Below are positions 38,806 through 48,543 of a stretch of DNA of 64,000 nt, piece by piece. The translations under genes and the position numbers were made by a program. The DNA is taken from contig JAJTFC010000001.1 in NCBI GenBank assembly GCA_021298315.1, forward strand, positions 1 through 64,000. The letters are read 5' to 3'. The first letter of the stretch is position 1, and every line of letters starts with the position of its first letter. The notes below the pieces were generated by a model. It saw only the letters and a program-made list of their open reading frames with translations. It had not been told where the DNA came from and ran no database searches. This DNA is from Planctomycetaceae bacterium (GTDB taxonomy: Bacteria > Planctomycetota > Planctomycetia > Pirellulales > Pirellulaceae).

Positions 38806-39846
38806 TTAAACGGTCCGATTTTTCCCAGCAACCCGTCGTATCGCCTCGCAGGCACGGTGAATCTGATCCGTCGATACATCCAGATGGGTTACCATCCGGA
38901 TGGCTATAGGACTGAAAGCCATGACGCGAACGCCATGTTTTTCCAGTTCCGTCGCGAAACTTTGAGCGGTTCCCCATGCCCGAGAAACGTGAAAAATAAG
39001 GATGTTCGTCTCGGGTTCCCCACCCATGACGCTCAAGAAATCGAACTCACCGACTGCTTGGGCTAACATCCTTGCGTGCTCATGGTCGATCGCCAATCGT
39101 TCGATGTGATGATCCAGGGCATAAATCGCCGCCGAGGCTACCACGCCAACTTGCCGCATCCCACCCCCAAAAAGCTTCCGAGCCCGACGGGCCTTTGATA
39201 CAAACTCGTGAGTTCCCGCTAAGCAACTCCCCAACGGTGCTCCTAAGCCCTTGCTGAAACAAACACTTACGGAGTCAAACGGAGATGCCAGTTCTTTGAG
39301 ACTAAGTCCGGTGGCCACCGAAGCATTAAACAAGCGAGCACCATCGAGGTGTGTCTGCAAACCCGATTCGTGAGCCCAGTCGCACACCCGCACCACCTGA
39401 TCTTGAGGCTGTAGCTTACCGCTTCCACGATTGTGAGTGTTTTCTAAACACAATAAGCGAGTCTGAACCATGTGCTCGTTGACCGGACGCACAGAATTCT
39501 CTAAATCATCGAGAGTCAAAACTCCCTGTACGCCTTGTAGGGTCTTTGCAACTAGGCCACTTAATTGGGCAAAAGCTCCTTGCTCGTAATTGTAGATATG
39601 GCAATCGCTGTCGCATAAAAACTCGTCCCCCGGCTTGCAATGCACTCGAAGTGCTATCTGATTGGTCATCGTACCGCTGGGCATAAATATCGCCGCTTGC
39701 TTGCCTAGCATTTCCGCAGTGCGTCTCTGAAGGGCATCGAGCGTCGGATCGACATCGATCACATCATCACCCACCTCGGCTCGAAACATGGCTTCTCGCA
39801 TGCCAACCGTTGGACGCGTCACTGTGTCACTTCGCAAATCAATCAT
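38806..39846 (-). CDS. ltaE: Low-specificity L-threonine aldolase
   Basis: A 346-residue PLP fold-type I enzyme cleaving L-threonine or allo-threonine to glycine and acetaldehyde. It opens with the family signature IDLRSDTVTRPTVGMREAM, has GDDVIDVDPT and MPSGTMTNQIAL, and the PLP-lysine segment VCFSKGLGAPLGS. H-rich ENTHNRGSG lies in the active site. Length is typical. The gene is monocistronic or read together with the small membrane gene downstream (187 bp gap). Upstream DNA (39853-39888) contains ACTGTTCCTTTTTT twice. Confidence 0.95.
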   Translation of the reverse strand: MIDLRSDTVTRPTVGMREAMFRAEVGDDVIDVDPTLDALQRRTAEMLGKQAAIFMPSGTMTNQIALRVHCKPGDEFLCDSDCHIYNYEQGAFAQLSGLVAKTLQGVQGVLTLDDLENSVRPVNEHMVQTRLLCLENTHNRGSGKLQPQDQVVRVCDWAHESGLQTHLDGARLFNASVATGLSLKELASPFDSVSVCFSKGLGAPLGSCLAGTHEFVSKARRARKLFGGGMRQVGVVASAAIYALDHHIERLAIDHEHARMLAQAVGEFDFLSVMGGEPETNILIFHVSRAWGTAQSFATELEKHGVRVMAFSPIAIRMVTHLDVSTDQIHRACEAIRRVAGKNRTV

Positions 39847-40133
39847 TTATCCCACTGTTCCTTTTTTAAACTGTTCCTTTTTTTACCATTCCTAGTACCC
39901 GTGGAGTTCTTCTAGCCATCGAGCCATCGTTTGGGCGGCTTGCCAAGGTGCAAACCTATAAAAAATAGCGAAATCGCCCTAAAAAGGTTGATTTGTCCGT
40001 TCAGTCTCGACAAATCGCCCACTAAAAACCTTACCATGATGACATCACAAGATGCGTGGCAAATTGGCTCGCTGATCAACGGCAAGTATGAGTATCTAGT
40101 CCCTTTCGGGCAATCAACCCTAGGAGCTTTTCG

Positions 40134-41192
40134 ATGAGTAACGCTGCAATTTCTTCCCTGGTTCAAACCGGCACGAAACTCTACCTCGACTCGATCGATC
40201 CGGATCTTGTGAAATTAAACCTCGCTTGGGGTGCCGTTGGTGCTACCAGCAATCCAATCATCATTTCTAATCTAATTCGCACCGGTCGATTCGACTCGAT
40301 GATCGCCGATCTGATTTCCGAGGGACTCGATGACGATACCATCTGCTGGAAACTGACCGACGCACTCGTCTCCCAAGCCCAAGAAGAGTTCATGCCTTGC
40401 TGGAAACAATCACAAGGAAACACCGGTTGGGTCAGCTTCGAACTTGATCCTCTTCTCGAAGATCCAGAAGTGAATCTGCCCCATGCAGAGCGAGTTGAAA
40501 GATACATCGAACTTGGAAAAAAGTGGTCTGCCAATCAAAGCAACCGAATGATCAAAGTCCCCGCAACACCCGCAGGACTTGATGCGATCGGCCCTCTGGC
40601 GGCTCATGGTGTTACTCTGAATGTCACTTTGATTTTCACCACTCGGCAATACCGTATCGCACGCGACAATGTATGGGCAGGTGCAAAAAAGCGAGCCACG
40701 CTCAATCAATTCAAAAGCGTCTACAGCATCTTTGTCTCTCGCGTTGATCAGTATACGGGTGAGAACTGCAAAACCCTTTCGAGCGACGCTCAAGGTCTCT
40801 ATGGCATCTTGAACGCTAAGCGGATTTGGAAAGAAAACCAAGAGTTCTGGGCTTCGAACCCAACTCCTCTGCAACAAGAAATCATCTTTGCTAGCACCGG
40901 AACAAAAAACGCTGCCGATGCACCTTGGAAGTACGTTGCAGCTTTGGCAGGGTCGGACATCCAAACCAACCCGCCTGAAACCAATGCTGCCGTGGCTGCT
41001 AGTTCCCAGCAGTTTTCATCCAAAGTCGCAGAATTCCCCTCGGATACCATTTGCAAGGAATTGGATGCTGCCGTCGAGGTTCAGCACATGGAAAACACTC
41101 TGATGGAACAAGGTGTCGCGAAGTTCGTAGCCCCCCAAAAACAACTTCTGCAAACCATTCGTGACAAGCGAGCAATCCTGGCTATCCGATAA
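40134..41192 (+). CDS. Transaldolase-like protein
   Basis: A 352-residue transaldolase-family TIM barrel. Family landmarks are VGATSNPIIISNLI near the N-terminus, the Schiff-base lysine in NRMIKVPATPAG, and GVTLNVTLIFTTRQY. It would transfer dihydroxyacetone units in the pentose-phosphate pathway, but it is longer and more divergent than TalB, so its exact substrate is uncertain. AGGAG lies 7 bp before the ATG. The 286 bp upstream hold no supported gene. The secretin-N giant gene follows about 80-200 bp later on the same strand. Confidence 0.85.
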   Translation: MSNAAISSLVQTGTKLYLDSIDPDLVKLNLAWGAVGATSNPIIISNLIRTGRFDSMIADLISEGLDDDTICWKLTDALVSQAQEEFMPCWKQSQGNTGWVSFELDPLLEDPEVNLPHAERVERYIELGKKWSANQSNRMIKVPATPAGLDAIGPLAAHGVTLNVTLIFTTRQYRIARDNVWAGAKKRATLNQFKSVYSIFVSRVDQYTGENCKTLSSDAQGLYGILNAKRIWKENQEFWASNPTPLQQEIIFASTGTKNAADAPWKYVAALAGSDIQTNPPETNAAVAASSQQFSSKVAEFPSDTICKELDAAVEVQHMENTLMEQGVAKFVAPQKQLLQTIRDKRAILAIR

Positions 41193-41387
41193 ACTTTACC
41201 CAGGGCGAACTTGCTTTTGGCATCGCAATCCCTACCAATCGCATGATCCACTTCCGGTGACGAACCGGGAGTGCTTTTTCTAGATCTGCCGATTATAGTA
41301 CACGACTCGATGCCGATCTCTAAACCACCTGCGGACTTCGGTCCGTCCCACCGGTGGCGCTGGTTTCTCGAACTATTTTACCCAACC

Positions 41388-44300
41388 ATGATTCTCAGGC
41401 TCCTTTCGCGTGCCGCGACCTTGGCGTTGCTCCTTTTTGCAGCCTCCTCGATCGCCCTTGGACAATCCCCCGATTTGGCTCGTCTGGTGCTCCCTGAGGT
41501 CGCTGAACGACTGAGCCTTTCCGATACCCAAAGGGCTGATATCCAAAAGCTTGTCCAAGACCAAGCCGCTGCGGTCGCTTCGGCTACCGATGCCGTTACC
41601 AAAGCATCAACGAAAAAATCGTTCGATGAAAAGATCACCGCCCTTTTGACCCCAGAGCAAAAAAACCTACTGGCCGAACTCGATGAGAATCGCAAGCTCC
41701 GCTTTCAGTTTCGCGAGATGAAATGGGACGATGTTCTCGAATGGTTCGCCGAGCAACAAGATCTCACGCTCGTGATGGATCGAACTCCTCCGGGGACATT
41801 CACTTATAGCGATGCGAGAACCTACACTCCTACTGAGGGGATCGATCTGATCAATAGTGTTCTGATGACGCGAAATTATTCGCTCATGCGGCGCAACAAA
41901 ATGCTCGTGGTCGTCGAACTGAGCGACTCGCTACCTCTTGAATTGATCCCCCGAATCAAACTTGAGGAACTTGCCACACGCGGTCGTTTCGAATTGGTCT
42001 CCGTCGCATTTCCTCTCGGTGGAAGACCTATCGATGCGGTACTCGGTGAAGTCAAACCTTTTCTTAGCAATTACGGTCGCGCAATTCCGCTGGCCCAAGG
42101 CACCCAACTGTTGGTTGTCGAGAATGCTGGCAAGATGCAAACCATCAACGAGTTGATCGCGTCGATCCCGGTGCCTAAGGTTCCGCCAAAACCGGAACCG
42201 GTTCCTCCACCAAAGCCCGTTTTTGCAACCTATTCTCTGGGGAATCTCGATCCGGCGGCGGTGCTCAAGACAATCCAAACGCTCATCTCTTCGGACAATA
42301 TCACCGTCGATCCGAAAACCGCTGTGCTCAGCGCATATGTCCCACCCGACACCCAAGCAACCATCAAATCAATCATCGAAAAGATGACCGAAAACGCGTT
42401 TGGAAACAACCAGCTCGAATCGGTCGCTTACCAAGCCTCTAAAGCGGTTCCTGAAGATCTCAAAAAGCAAATCTTAGCGATCGCTCCCAATGCAATCGTA
42501 CTTACCTCGACCGATCGGGTGCAAGTCACGGCGACAACTGCCGAGCAAGCGCTCATTCGTGCAGGCTTGATCGGACTGGATATTACCCCGGTGATCGATT
42601 CCCCAAACATGAAGGTTTTTGAGATCGACCCAGCGTTAGCCACCATCGCTGAGACAGCGATGAAAGCATTTCTTCCCAAAGCCCAAGTCGGTGCGAATTC
42701 CGGGGCCGGTGCTTTGATCGTAAGAGGTACTGAAAAGGATATCCAACTGGCCTCCGAAATATTCGACATCTGGAAAAAATCGCAGGTTAATAAGTCCCTG
42801 CAAATGAAATCGTTTCCCCTCGATCGGATCGCTGATACCAAGTGGCTCACTACGGTCACGAAATTGGTTCCCAATGCGAGTCTATGGTTAAACCCCGAAG
42901 GTAAAGAATTGCTGATGCTCGCTGCACCGTCGGATATCTCGGCAGTGGAGTCCTCACTTCCAACCTTGCTCAATCTCCTTCCAAAACCCGCAAATCGTGA
43001 ACTCAAGCTGTACGTTCTTACCAAGAACCAACTCGCAAGACGTGCGCTGCTTGCCGCCGAACTGCCAACGGATCTCGCGTCGGTAAAACTCGTCGATGGC
43101 ACCAATAAGGAAGAGCTTTTCGTTTGGGCCGAACCGAATCAACACCAGCTGTTCAAGAATTTTTTGGATAGCCTCGATCAAGCGGCTCCGATTCCGACGG
43201 CTAACGTTCTAAAGACTTATCCGCTCGAGACGACTGAGTCCACTCTCGTGCAGACGTTACTGACCTCGGAATTCGCCGAAGCCAAAGTGACTCTCGATAC
43301 CGAAGGAAAGCGACTGAATATCATCGCTCCTGAAGTCCTCCACCAGAGAATAGCCGATCGGCTTTCCTCGATCGAAAAAGAGCTACCCAAGCGGCCTATG
43401 CTGCGACTGGAATCTTACTCGGTCCCTGGAATGACGGCCGCTGCACTCAGTACTGCGCTGACTCCGTTAACGACCAAAGCACGCGTTAGTGTTGATTCGG
43501 CTAAAGATCGGTTGCTCATCACGACCGATGAACCCAACCATTTGGAAATCAAACAACTCATTGAAGCAATGAGTGCTCAAGCGACGCCTGATAAACAAAA
43601 GCTTGTTGTGGTTTATCCGATCCAACATGCAAGTCCCACGCAAATCAAAACTGTCTTGGATCTAATCACCACGGGCGCAACTACGCTTGCAGATGAGAAA
43701 CTCAAGCAGTTGACCGTGACAGGATCGATTGAAAGTCAGGGGTTTGCGAAGTCGACGATCGAACAAATGGATCGGCCTCGAGCAGGCGACGGAAGCCCAA
43801 AGGAAATCCGCAGTTTTGATACGAAAAAAACATATGCGACATACCTCTTGCCGTTGCTGCAAAAAATCTATCCCGATGTCGATCTGGCGGCTGATGCAAC
43901 AACCAACCGGATCCTGGCAACTGGAACAAAGGTCGAATTGGACCTGATCGGTCAATCGCTCGATCGCTTGATCTTGTCCCCGGATGGATCCCCACAAAGC
44001 GTTAAAACGTATTCGGTCCCAAGTGGCGACATGACGACGCTTCCTACGATCCTCGGACAAATTGCACCTCAGGCCCTGATCAGTTCGGATGCGACCTCCA
44101 GAACGGTCACTGTTTTCGCAACCGATGACCAACACTCGAGAGTGGCTCAAGCGATCGAACAAATCAGCAAAACGGCGACCAGTGCCAAGCAGCCTGCCAC
44201 CTATAACGTCAAGCCAACACAAGTCACAGCGGTTCAAACTGCGTTGATCACGTTGTTCCCAACGGCTAGCGTCGCCGCCGTGCCAACGGCTGGCCAACTG

Positions 44301-47066
44301 ATTGTTGTGGCAACCGAGGATCAACAATCCAAAATAGCATCGGTCATTCAAATGCTAGATGGCCAAGGTGTAGCTGCGGAACGAAGTATACGGGTCATCC
44401 GAGTTGATCCCGATCGCATGGATGCATCGACCATGGTCAATGCACTCTCGCAGTCTATTCCTGCTGGGGTTCAGCTCGAAGCCAATGTTAGGACGCAAAC
44501 CATCACAATCGTTGGAACCAAGGAAGAGATCGAGCAAGTCGCCAAGAAGATCGACGAAGTTCAGCAGCAAGTCCCTCCACCGGATCCGTCGCAATCGGTG
44601 GTTTATCCTCTGCAGTATGGCAATCCAGTTTCTGCCTATACGATCATTTCAGCGATGATCCCCAAAGCGGTGGTTGTCTACGATACGACAGGCAAATCTG
44701 TGGCAGTAACGGCCAAACCATGGGAACACAATCAAGTTCGAGAGCTTTTAAAGAGTTTTGATGCGCCCAGAAGCGATGCGACGGTAACCAAGATCTACAA
44801 GCTCAAGCAATCCAACGCCTATGGACTTGCGACGGTGCTTGCAGCCCAGTTTCCGACGGCAAGCATCTATGGTGGACGCACCGACGGAACCTTGATCGCT
44901 ACGGCTAGCCCGGTTCAACACGAGAAGATTGCGGAACTGGTCAAAGATCACGATCAAGGTGCGGTTGAAATAGCAACCCGCGTTTTTCCACTACAGAAAG
45001 CGGAGTCGTTGACTCTTAGAGCAGCTATCGCTGCGTCTTCCGAAAGGATCACCGCCACTGCAGATACCACCACCAACAGCCTGATCGTCACGGCACCGAC
45101 TCCTGAGATGCAACGTGTTGAGCAGATTGTTCGCGAGATCGATACTCCGGATGCGGTGGGCAAGGTGACCAAGTACTATCCGCTCACAAGCGCTGAACCA
45201 ATCCCCATGTCAAGAGCCTTGGCCGAAAGCTATCCCAAGGCGAAATTCTCATCGGATTCGGCAAACGGGGGGATCTATATCACTGGAACATCTCAGGAGC
45301 ACGAAGATCTCGCGACACTTATTGAAGAGATCAATAAACAACCAGGGAAAGCACCTTCGACGCGAACCTTCCTGATGCAGTACGCAAGTCCAGATATTGT
45401 CGCTCGAGCTATTACCGGTGCTCTTGGTTCGCGCACGTCGGCAGGGGTAAGTTACAATCGAGATTCCAAGACCGTTTTCGCAACGGGAACCCTGCAGGAG
45501 CTCCAATCGATCGAACAGATGATCAAGGTAATGGACACCCCGGGAGCAAAAGATAGCGCTCGAAGACTCGAAATTTTCTCGTTACAAGGCATCGATGGTA
45601 GGTCGCTTGAAAACGCGATCGAAAGCTTGTTCAAAGACACCTCGGGTGCCTATGTCCAATACGACAACGTCAATGAACAACTCTTGGTAACCGGTAGCAC
45701 AAACCAAATCGCGATGGTACAAGAAGCCATCAAGAAGCTCGCGCCCCCGGCTAGATCCCTTGAAATTTTCAGTCTGGCAAACAACGATCCGTTTGCGATG
45801 AAGACCGCCATCGAAGCGTTATTCCAAGACGAACCCACGCAGACGGCTCCGAGTCTTTCAGTCGATTCAAGTCAGCAACAACTCATTGTCCGGGCGACAA
45901 AAGAACAGTTTGATGCCATCAAACAGCTCATGCAACGCATGGGTGAGAATCCTTCTATTGCGGCCCTTGGAGTCAACCCGTCAAACGGCAATGCTAATGA
46001 CTATCCGCCCGGTAGCATTGGAAATTCCAAATCGAATGCGTCCAGCGGACAAAGACTCAGGACTGTTCCAGTGAATCGCAATCCGAAACAACTGCTCGAG
46101 GATGTGCAACGGCTTTGGCCTCTGATCCGTTCAAATCCCATCCAAGTTGTCGATCCAAAGGAATTGGACAAGCCCCAGCAAGACTTGGATAAGGGGGCAA
46201 GCAGAATCATCAAATCGAATCCATTCCTAGGGAAACTTATCTCCGCCCAAGAACCGAAAGAGCTACACCAGGAGTCGGCACCGCAGCAACCCCCTCTGGT
46301 CGTTGTTGCAGGTGATGGTCAATGGACCTTAGCCTCCGATGACCCAGAGGCTTTAATCGCCATGGAACGACTCCTGAGCACCCTGCTCAATCCAACCGTA
46401 GAACCCTTTGCAACTGCAGGGAATTTCTCGGTGTATATCCTCAAGCATGCTGATGCCAAGCAGATTCGGGAACTGCTTGGTGAATTGTTTCGATCCAACG
46501 AACGCCGTTCGAGTTCGTCTTCGACAAGCTCGGCGATGGATGTCTTGCAAAGAGTGAAGATCGTCTCGGATGCGAGAACCAATGCACTGGTTATCGGAGG
46601 CAATAAGGCCGATCGTAAGATCATCGAGGAACTTCTGGGAGTTTTTGACTCCAAGGATTTAATCGATCGCCTGCAGCAGATAACCCCAACGATCATTCCT
46701 ATCGCAAGCGCAAGTGCCGATACGATCTCCGACTTGGTTCGCGACGTGTACAAATCGCAACTGACCAGCGGTGCCGGAAGGGATCCTTTGGATATTCCAG
46801 AGGGTGTTTCCAGTGAAGTAGCGACGATACTCCAGCAGATCAATGCACAAACCTCTGGACCACTCTTGACGATGTCGGTCGATAAGACATCGAACTTGAT
46901 CGTGCTCCGGGGGCCCAACGAGTTGACCAATGAGATCAAGTCTTTCATTGACAAGATAGACCAGCAAGCCTCCGATGGTCCATCTCGAAGGATCCAAGTG
47001 CTAAAGCTCGAATCGACCAACTCGAAAAACCTTGAAAAAGCTTTGAAGATTCTCAGCGGGAAGTGA
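41388..47066 (+). CDS. Giant protein of more than 20 tandem secretin-N-like domains, no secretin barrel
   Basis: About 1892 residues. A signal peptide (LLSRAATLALLLFAASSIALGQ) and a helical head with a TonB-short/N0-like part (KWDDVLEWFAEQQDLTLVMD, as in secretin N0 domains) are followed by about 20 consecutive repeats of roughly 65-80 residues (42,000-45,960), each with the pattern V-x-x-YPL ... L ... P-x-A-x-V ... TN-x-LIVTA ... I-x-x-LD. Three more spaced repeats and a partial one end the protein. These match secretin N1/N2 (NolW-like) ring domains. The C-terminal secretin beta-barrel is absent. Open frame begins at GTG 41271; ATG 41388 is chosen for the signal peptide, with ATG 41310 possible. 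It ends 14 bp inside the convergent MnmE-like gene. A periplasmic spacer or multimeric scaffold role is inferred. Confidence 0.88.
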   Translation: MILRLLSRAATLALLLFAASSIALGQSPDLARLVLPEVAERLSLSDTQRADIQKLVQDQAAAVASATDAVTKASTKKSFDEKITALLTPEQKNLLAELDENRKLRFQFREMKWDDVLEWFAEQQDLTLVMDRTPPGTFTYSDARTYTPTEGIDLINSVLMTRNYSLMRRNKMLVVVELSDSLPLELIPRIKLEELATRGRFELVSVAFPLGGRPIDAVLGEVKPFLSNYGRAIPLAQGTQLLVVENAGKMQTINELIASIPVPKVPPKPEPVPPPKPVFATYSLGNLDPAAVLKTIQTLISSDNITVDPKTAVLSAYVPPDTQATIKSIIEKMTENAFGNNQLESVAYQASKAVPEDLKKQILAIAPNAIVLTSTDRVQVTATTAEQALIRAGLIGLDITPVIDSPNMKVFEIDPALATIAETAMKAFLPKAQVGANSGAGALIVRGTEKDIQLASEIFDIWKKSQVNKSLQMKSFPLDRIADTKWLTTVTKLVPNASLWLNPEGKELLMLAAPSDISAVESSLPTLLNLLPKPANRELKLYVLTKNQLARRALLAAELPTDLASVKLVDGTNKEELFVWAEPNQHQLFKNFLDSLDQAAPIPTANVLKTYPLETTESTLVQTLLTSEFAEAKVTLDTEGKRLNIIAPEVLHQRIADRLSSIEKELPKRPMLRLESYSVPGMTAAALSTALTPLTTKARVSVDSAKDRLLITTDEPNHLEIKQLIEAMSAQATPDKQKLVVVYPIQHASPTQIKTVLDLITTGATTLADEKLKQLTVTGSIESQGFAKSTIEQMDRPRAGDGSPKEIRSFDTKKTYATYLLPLLQKIYPDVDLAADATTNRILATGTKVELDLIGQSLDRLILSPDGSPQSVKTYSVPSGDMTTLPTILGQIAPQALISSDATSRTVTVFATDDQHSRVAQAIEQISKTATSAKQPATYNVKPTQVTAVQTALITLFPTASVAAVPTAGQLIVVATEDQQSKIASVIQMLDGQGVAAERSIRVIRVDPDRMDASTMVNALSQSIPAGVQLEANVRTQTITIVGTKEEIEQVAKKIDEVQQQVPPPDPSQSVVYPLQYGNPVSAYTIISAMIPKAVVVYDTTGKSVAVTAKPWEHNQVRELLKSFDAPRSDATVTKIYKLKQSNAYGLATVLAAQFPTASIYGGRTDGTLIATASPVQHEKIAELVKDHDQGAVEIATRVFPLQKAESLTLRAAIAASSERITATADTTTNSLIVTAPTPEMQRVEQIVREIDTPDAVGKVTKYYPLTSAEPIPMSRALAESYPKAKFSSDSANGGIYITGTSQEHEDLATLIEEINKQPGKAPSTRTFLMQYASPDIVARAITGALGSRTSAGVSYNRDSKTVFATGTLQELQSIEQMIKVMDTPGAKDSARRLEIFSLQGIDGRSLENAIESLFKDTSGAYVQYDNVNEQLLVTGSTNQIAMVQEAIKKLAPPARSLEIFSLANNDPFAMKTAIEALFQDEPTQTAPSLSVDSSQQQLIVRATKEQFDAIKQLMQRMGENPSIAALGVNPSNGNANDYPPGSIGNSKSNASSGQRLRTVPVNRNPKQLLEDVQRLWPLIRSNPIQVVDPKELDKPQQDLDKGASRIIKSNPFLGKLISAQEPKELHQESAPQQPPLVVVAGDGQWTLASDDPEALIAMERLLSTLLNPTVEPFATAGNFSVYILKHADAKQIRELLGELFRSNERRSSSSSTSSAMDVLQRVKIVSDARTNALVIGGNKADRKIIEELLGVFDSKDLIDRLQQITPTIIPIASASADTISDLVRDVYKSQLTSGAGRDPLDIPEGVSSEVATILQQINAQTSGPLLTMSVDKTSNLIVLRGPNELTNEIKSFIDKIDQQASDGPSRRIQVLKLESTNSKNLEKALKILSGK

Positions 47067-48174
47067 TTCGAACGCTGAATCGATCTTCAAGCGATTGCTG
47101 CTGTCGGGTTGTAAAAAGCACTGCTTGGCCTGCCGGAGGAATCGTCGGCACAAGTCGCTTGGAAATGGCCTGGAGCAACTCAGGGATTCCTTCTCCGGAA
47201 ACGGAACTGACTCGTATGGGGCGGATGTTCGCCTCGGCTCGTGGGTTGGAGCAAGTTTTGTTTTCTAACCTTACATCGGATTTGGTTTCGACGATTAGCG
47301 ACCTACTAGGATTGAGGTCTAGGAGATGCTGATGCTCCGTGGTCCAACCTTCAGCAGGGTCGACAAGAATTAGTTGCAGGTCTGCAGTGCGACTTGCATG
47401 GATCGCGCGGCGGACCCCCTCCTTTTCAATCACATCGCCTGCCGTTCGGATACCTGCACTATCTTGGATGCGCACGGGCCAACCATCGATACTCGTTTCC
47501 TCGGCCAGCATGTCTCGCGTGGTTCCAGCTTGTTCATGGACGATAGCTCTTTGGTATCCAAGCAGGCGATTGAGCAGACTGCTTTTTCCGACGTTGGGTG
47601 GTCCGCAAAGAAGGATTTCAAACGGCTCAATCAGGTGCAAGCCAAGATCATTCCAGATACGAATTTCGTCGGCAAGTCGACGCGCAAGTTGCATCTCCCC
47701 CTGTAGGATCGCTGCATCGATCTGTTTCAAAGCGCGAACCGATGCGCCTTTTTGCTGGTCCAGAAGAATCCGGGAAGTTCGGATCGTTTTTGCCTTCACG
47801 AGTCCCATCGTGGCTTGGGCGATCAAGGGATCATCGCAATTCCTTTCGCACCAGTTTTCGTAAGTTTCGATGACGATACCTTCGGCAGCCATCATGTTTA
47901 AGATGGATTGAGCGGCAAGTTTTCCCCCATGACAATGCAATTCGTAGCGGTTTTCTGAGGTTCGGCACACGATGATCGATTCGCCAACCGCTTGATCGCA
48001 ATGGAATTCCCCGTAGCGTATCGCATCCATCGTTAAACCACTTAGGCTCTTAGCGGAAGTCCAATGGCGATCGATCCACGCACTGGAAGCAGGGCCCGAG
48101 AGTTCAATCACGCTGATAGCGGAAGGTGTCTCCCCGGTGATCCTACATGCGGTAGTAGTGATTTGATTGACCAA
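47053..48174 (-). CDS. MnmE-like GTPase lacking the C-terminal CxGK region
   Basis: A 373-residue protein starting at TTG. It has a TrmE-type N-terminal folate-binding-like part (ELHCHGGK at 78-85), a helical segment, and a GTPase domain with GPPNVGKS (191-198), GTTRD (217-221), DSAGIR (238-243) and TKSD (297-300). True MnmE, which modifies wobble uridine of tRNA with MnmG, is about 450 residues and ends in FC-x-GK; this protein ends soon after the G5 region and has no such cysteine, and DTAG is changed to DSAG. It may be a paralogue with another role. It overlaps the secretin-N gene tail-to-tail by 14 bp. Confidence 0.85.
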   Translation of the reverse strand: MVNQITTTACRITGETPSAISVIELSGPASSAWIDRHWTSAKSLSGLTMDAIRYGEFHCDQAVGESIIVCRTSENRYELHCHGGKLAAQSILNMMAAEGIVIETYENWCERNCDDPLIAQATMGLVKAKTIRTSRILLDQQKGASVRALKQIDAAILQGEMQLARRLADEIRIWNDLGLHLIEPFEILLCGPPNVGKSSLLNRLLGYQRAIVHEQAGTTRDMLAEETSIDGWPVRIQDSAGIRTAGDVIEKEGVRRAIHASRTADLQLILVDPAEGWTTEHQHLLDLNPSRSLIVETKSDVRLENKTCSNPRAEANIRPIRVSSVSGEGIPELLQAISKRLVPTIPPAGQAVLFTTRQQQSLEDRFSVRITSR

Positions 48175-48280
48175 CTTGACTTTCGATCACAAATGGCGAA
48201 CTGAAGGATAGGTACGGTCAGAGTTTAATGCGGTAAATGTATTTAAGGTAGTAGATCGAGTTTACGATTTGGAGCGCAAA

Positions 48281-48499
48281 TCATAGGCGGTCTGTTTTGT
48301 TAGGGTCGCCAGGTGGAATTTTTGGATCGTCGCTTTTCTGGGACTTTGGAAGTCGACCTGCTTGTTCGAGCGCTCGGTGCAAAACACACTCGATCTGGCC
48401 ATTGAGGCTCCTAAACTCATCGTCAGCCCAACACCGAAGCGCTTCGAGCACTTCGGGGGTAATTCTCAATAAAAAGTTATCGCGCTTGGCCATACTCAC
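48281..48499 (-). CDS. Small Arc-like ribbon-helix-helix protein
   Basis: A 72-residue protein, MAKRDNFLLRITPEVLEAL in its core, which is the Arc/RHH pattern with the conserved RSLNGQIECVLHRAL helix pair. Such proteins bind DNA as dimers in other contexts, but members of this particular group commonly sit directly after SPFH genes and their function is not established. Here it lies 44 bp downstream of the SPFH gene on the same strand, the same arrangement. Starts at MSMAK or, two codons in, MAK are equally possible. Confidence 0.85.
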   Translation of the reverse strand: MSMAKRDNFLLRITPEVLEALRCWADDEFRSLNGQIECVLHRALEQAGRLPKSQKSDDPKIPPGDPNKTDRL

Positions 48500-48543
48500 A
48501 ATCTTCCATCAAACCGGCAAGGGTTCCAAGCCTTGCGAAATCA

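Noticed and set aside
38315-38809. 164-codon plus-strand open frame over the small membrane gene
   Set aside because: No signal, domain or ribosome site; the minus strand here encodes a clear membrane helix.
39931-40137. Open frame upstream of the transaldolase gene
   Set aside because: Overlaps the AGGAG and start of the real gene and has no protein-like features.
41254-41268. CCGGT/ACCGG hairpin before the secretin-N gene as a terminator
   Set aside because: Only 5 bp stem and no T-run.
43662-44351. 229-codon minus-strand frame in the secretin-N gene
   Set aside because: Antisense shadow of repetitive coding DNA.
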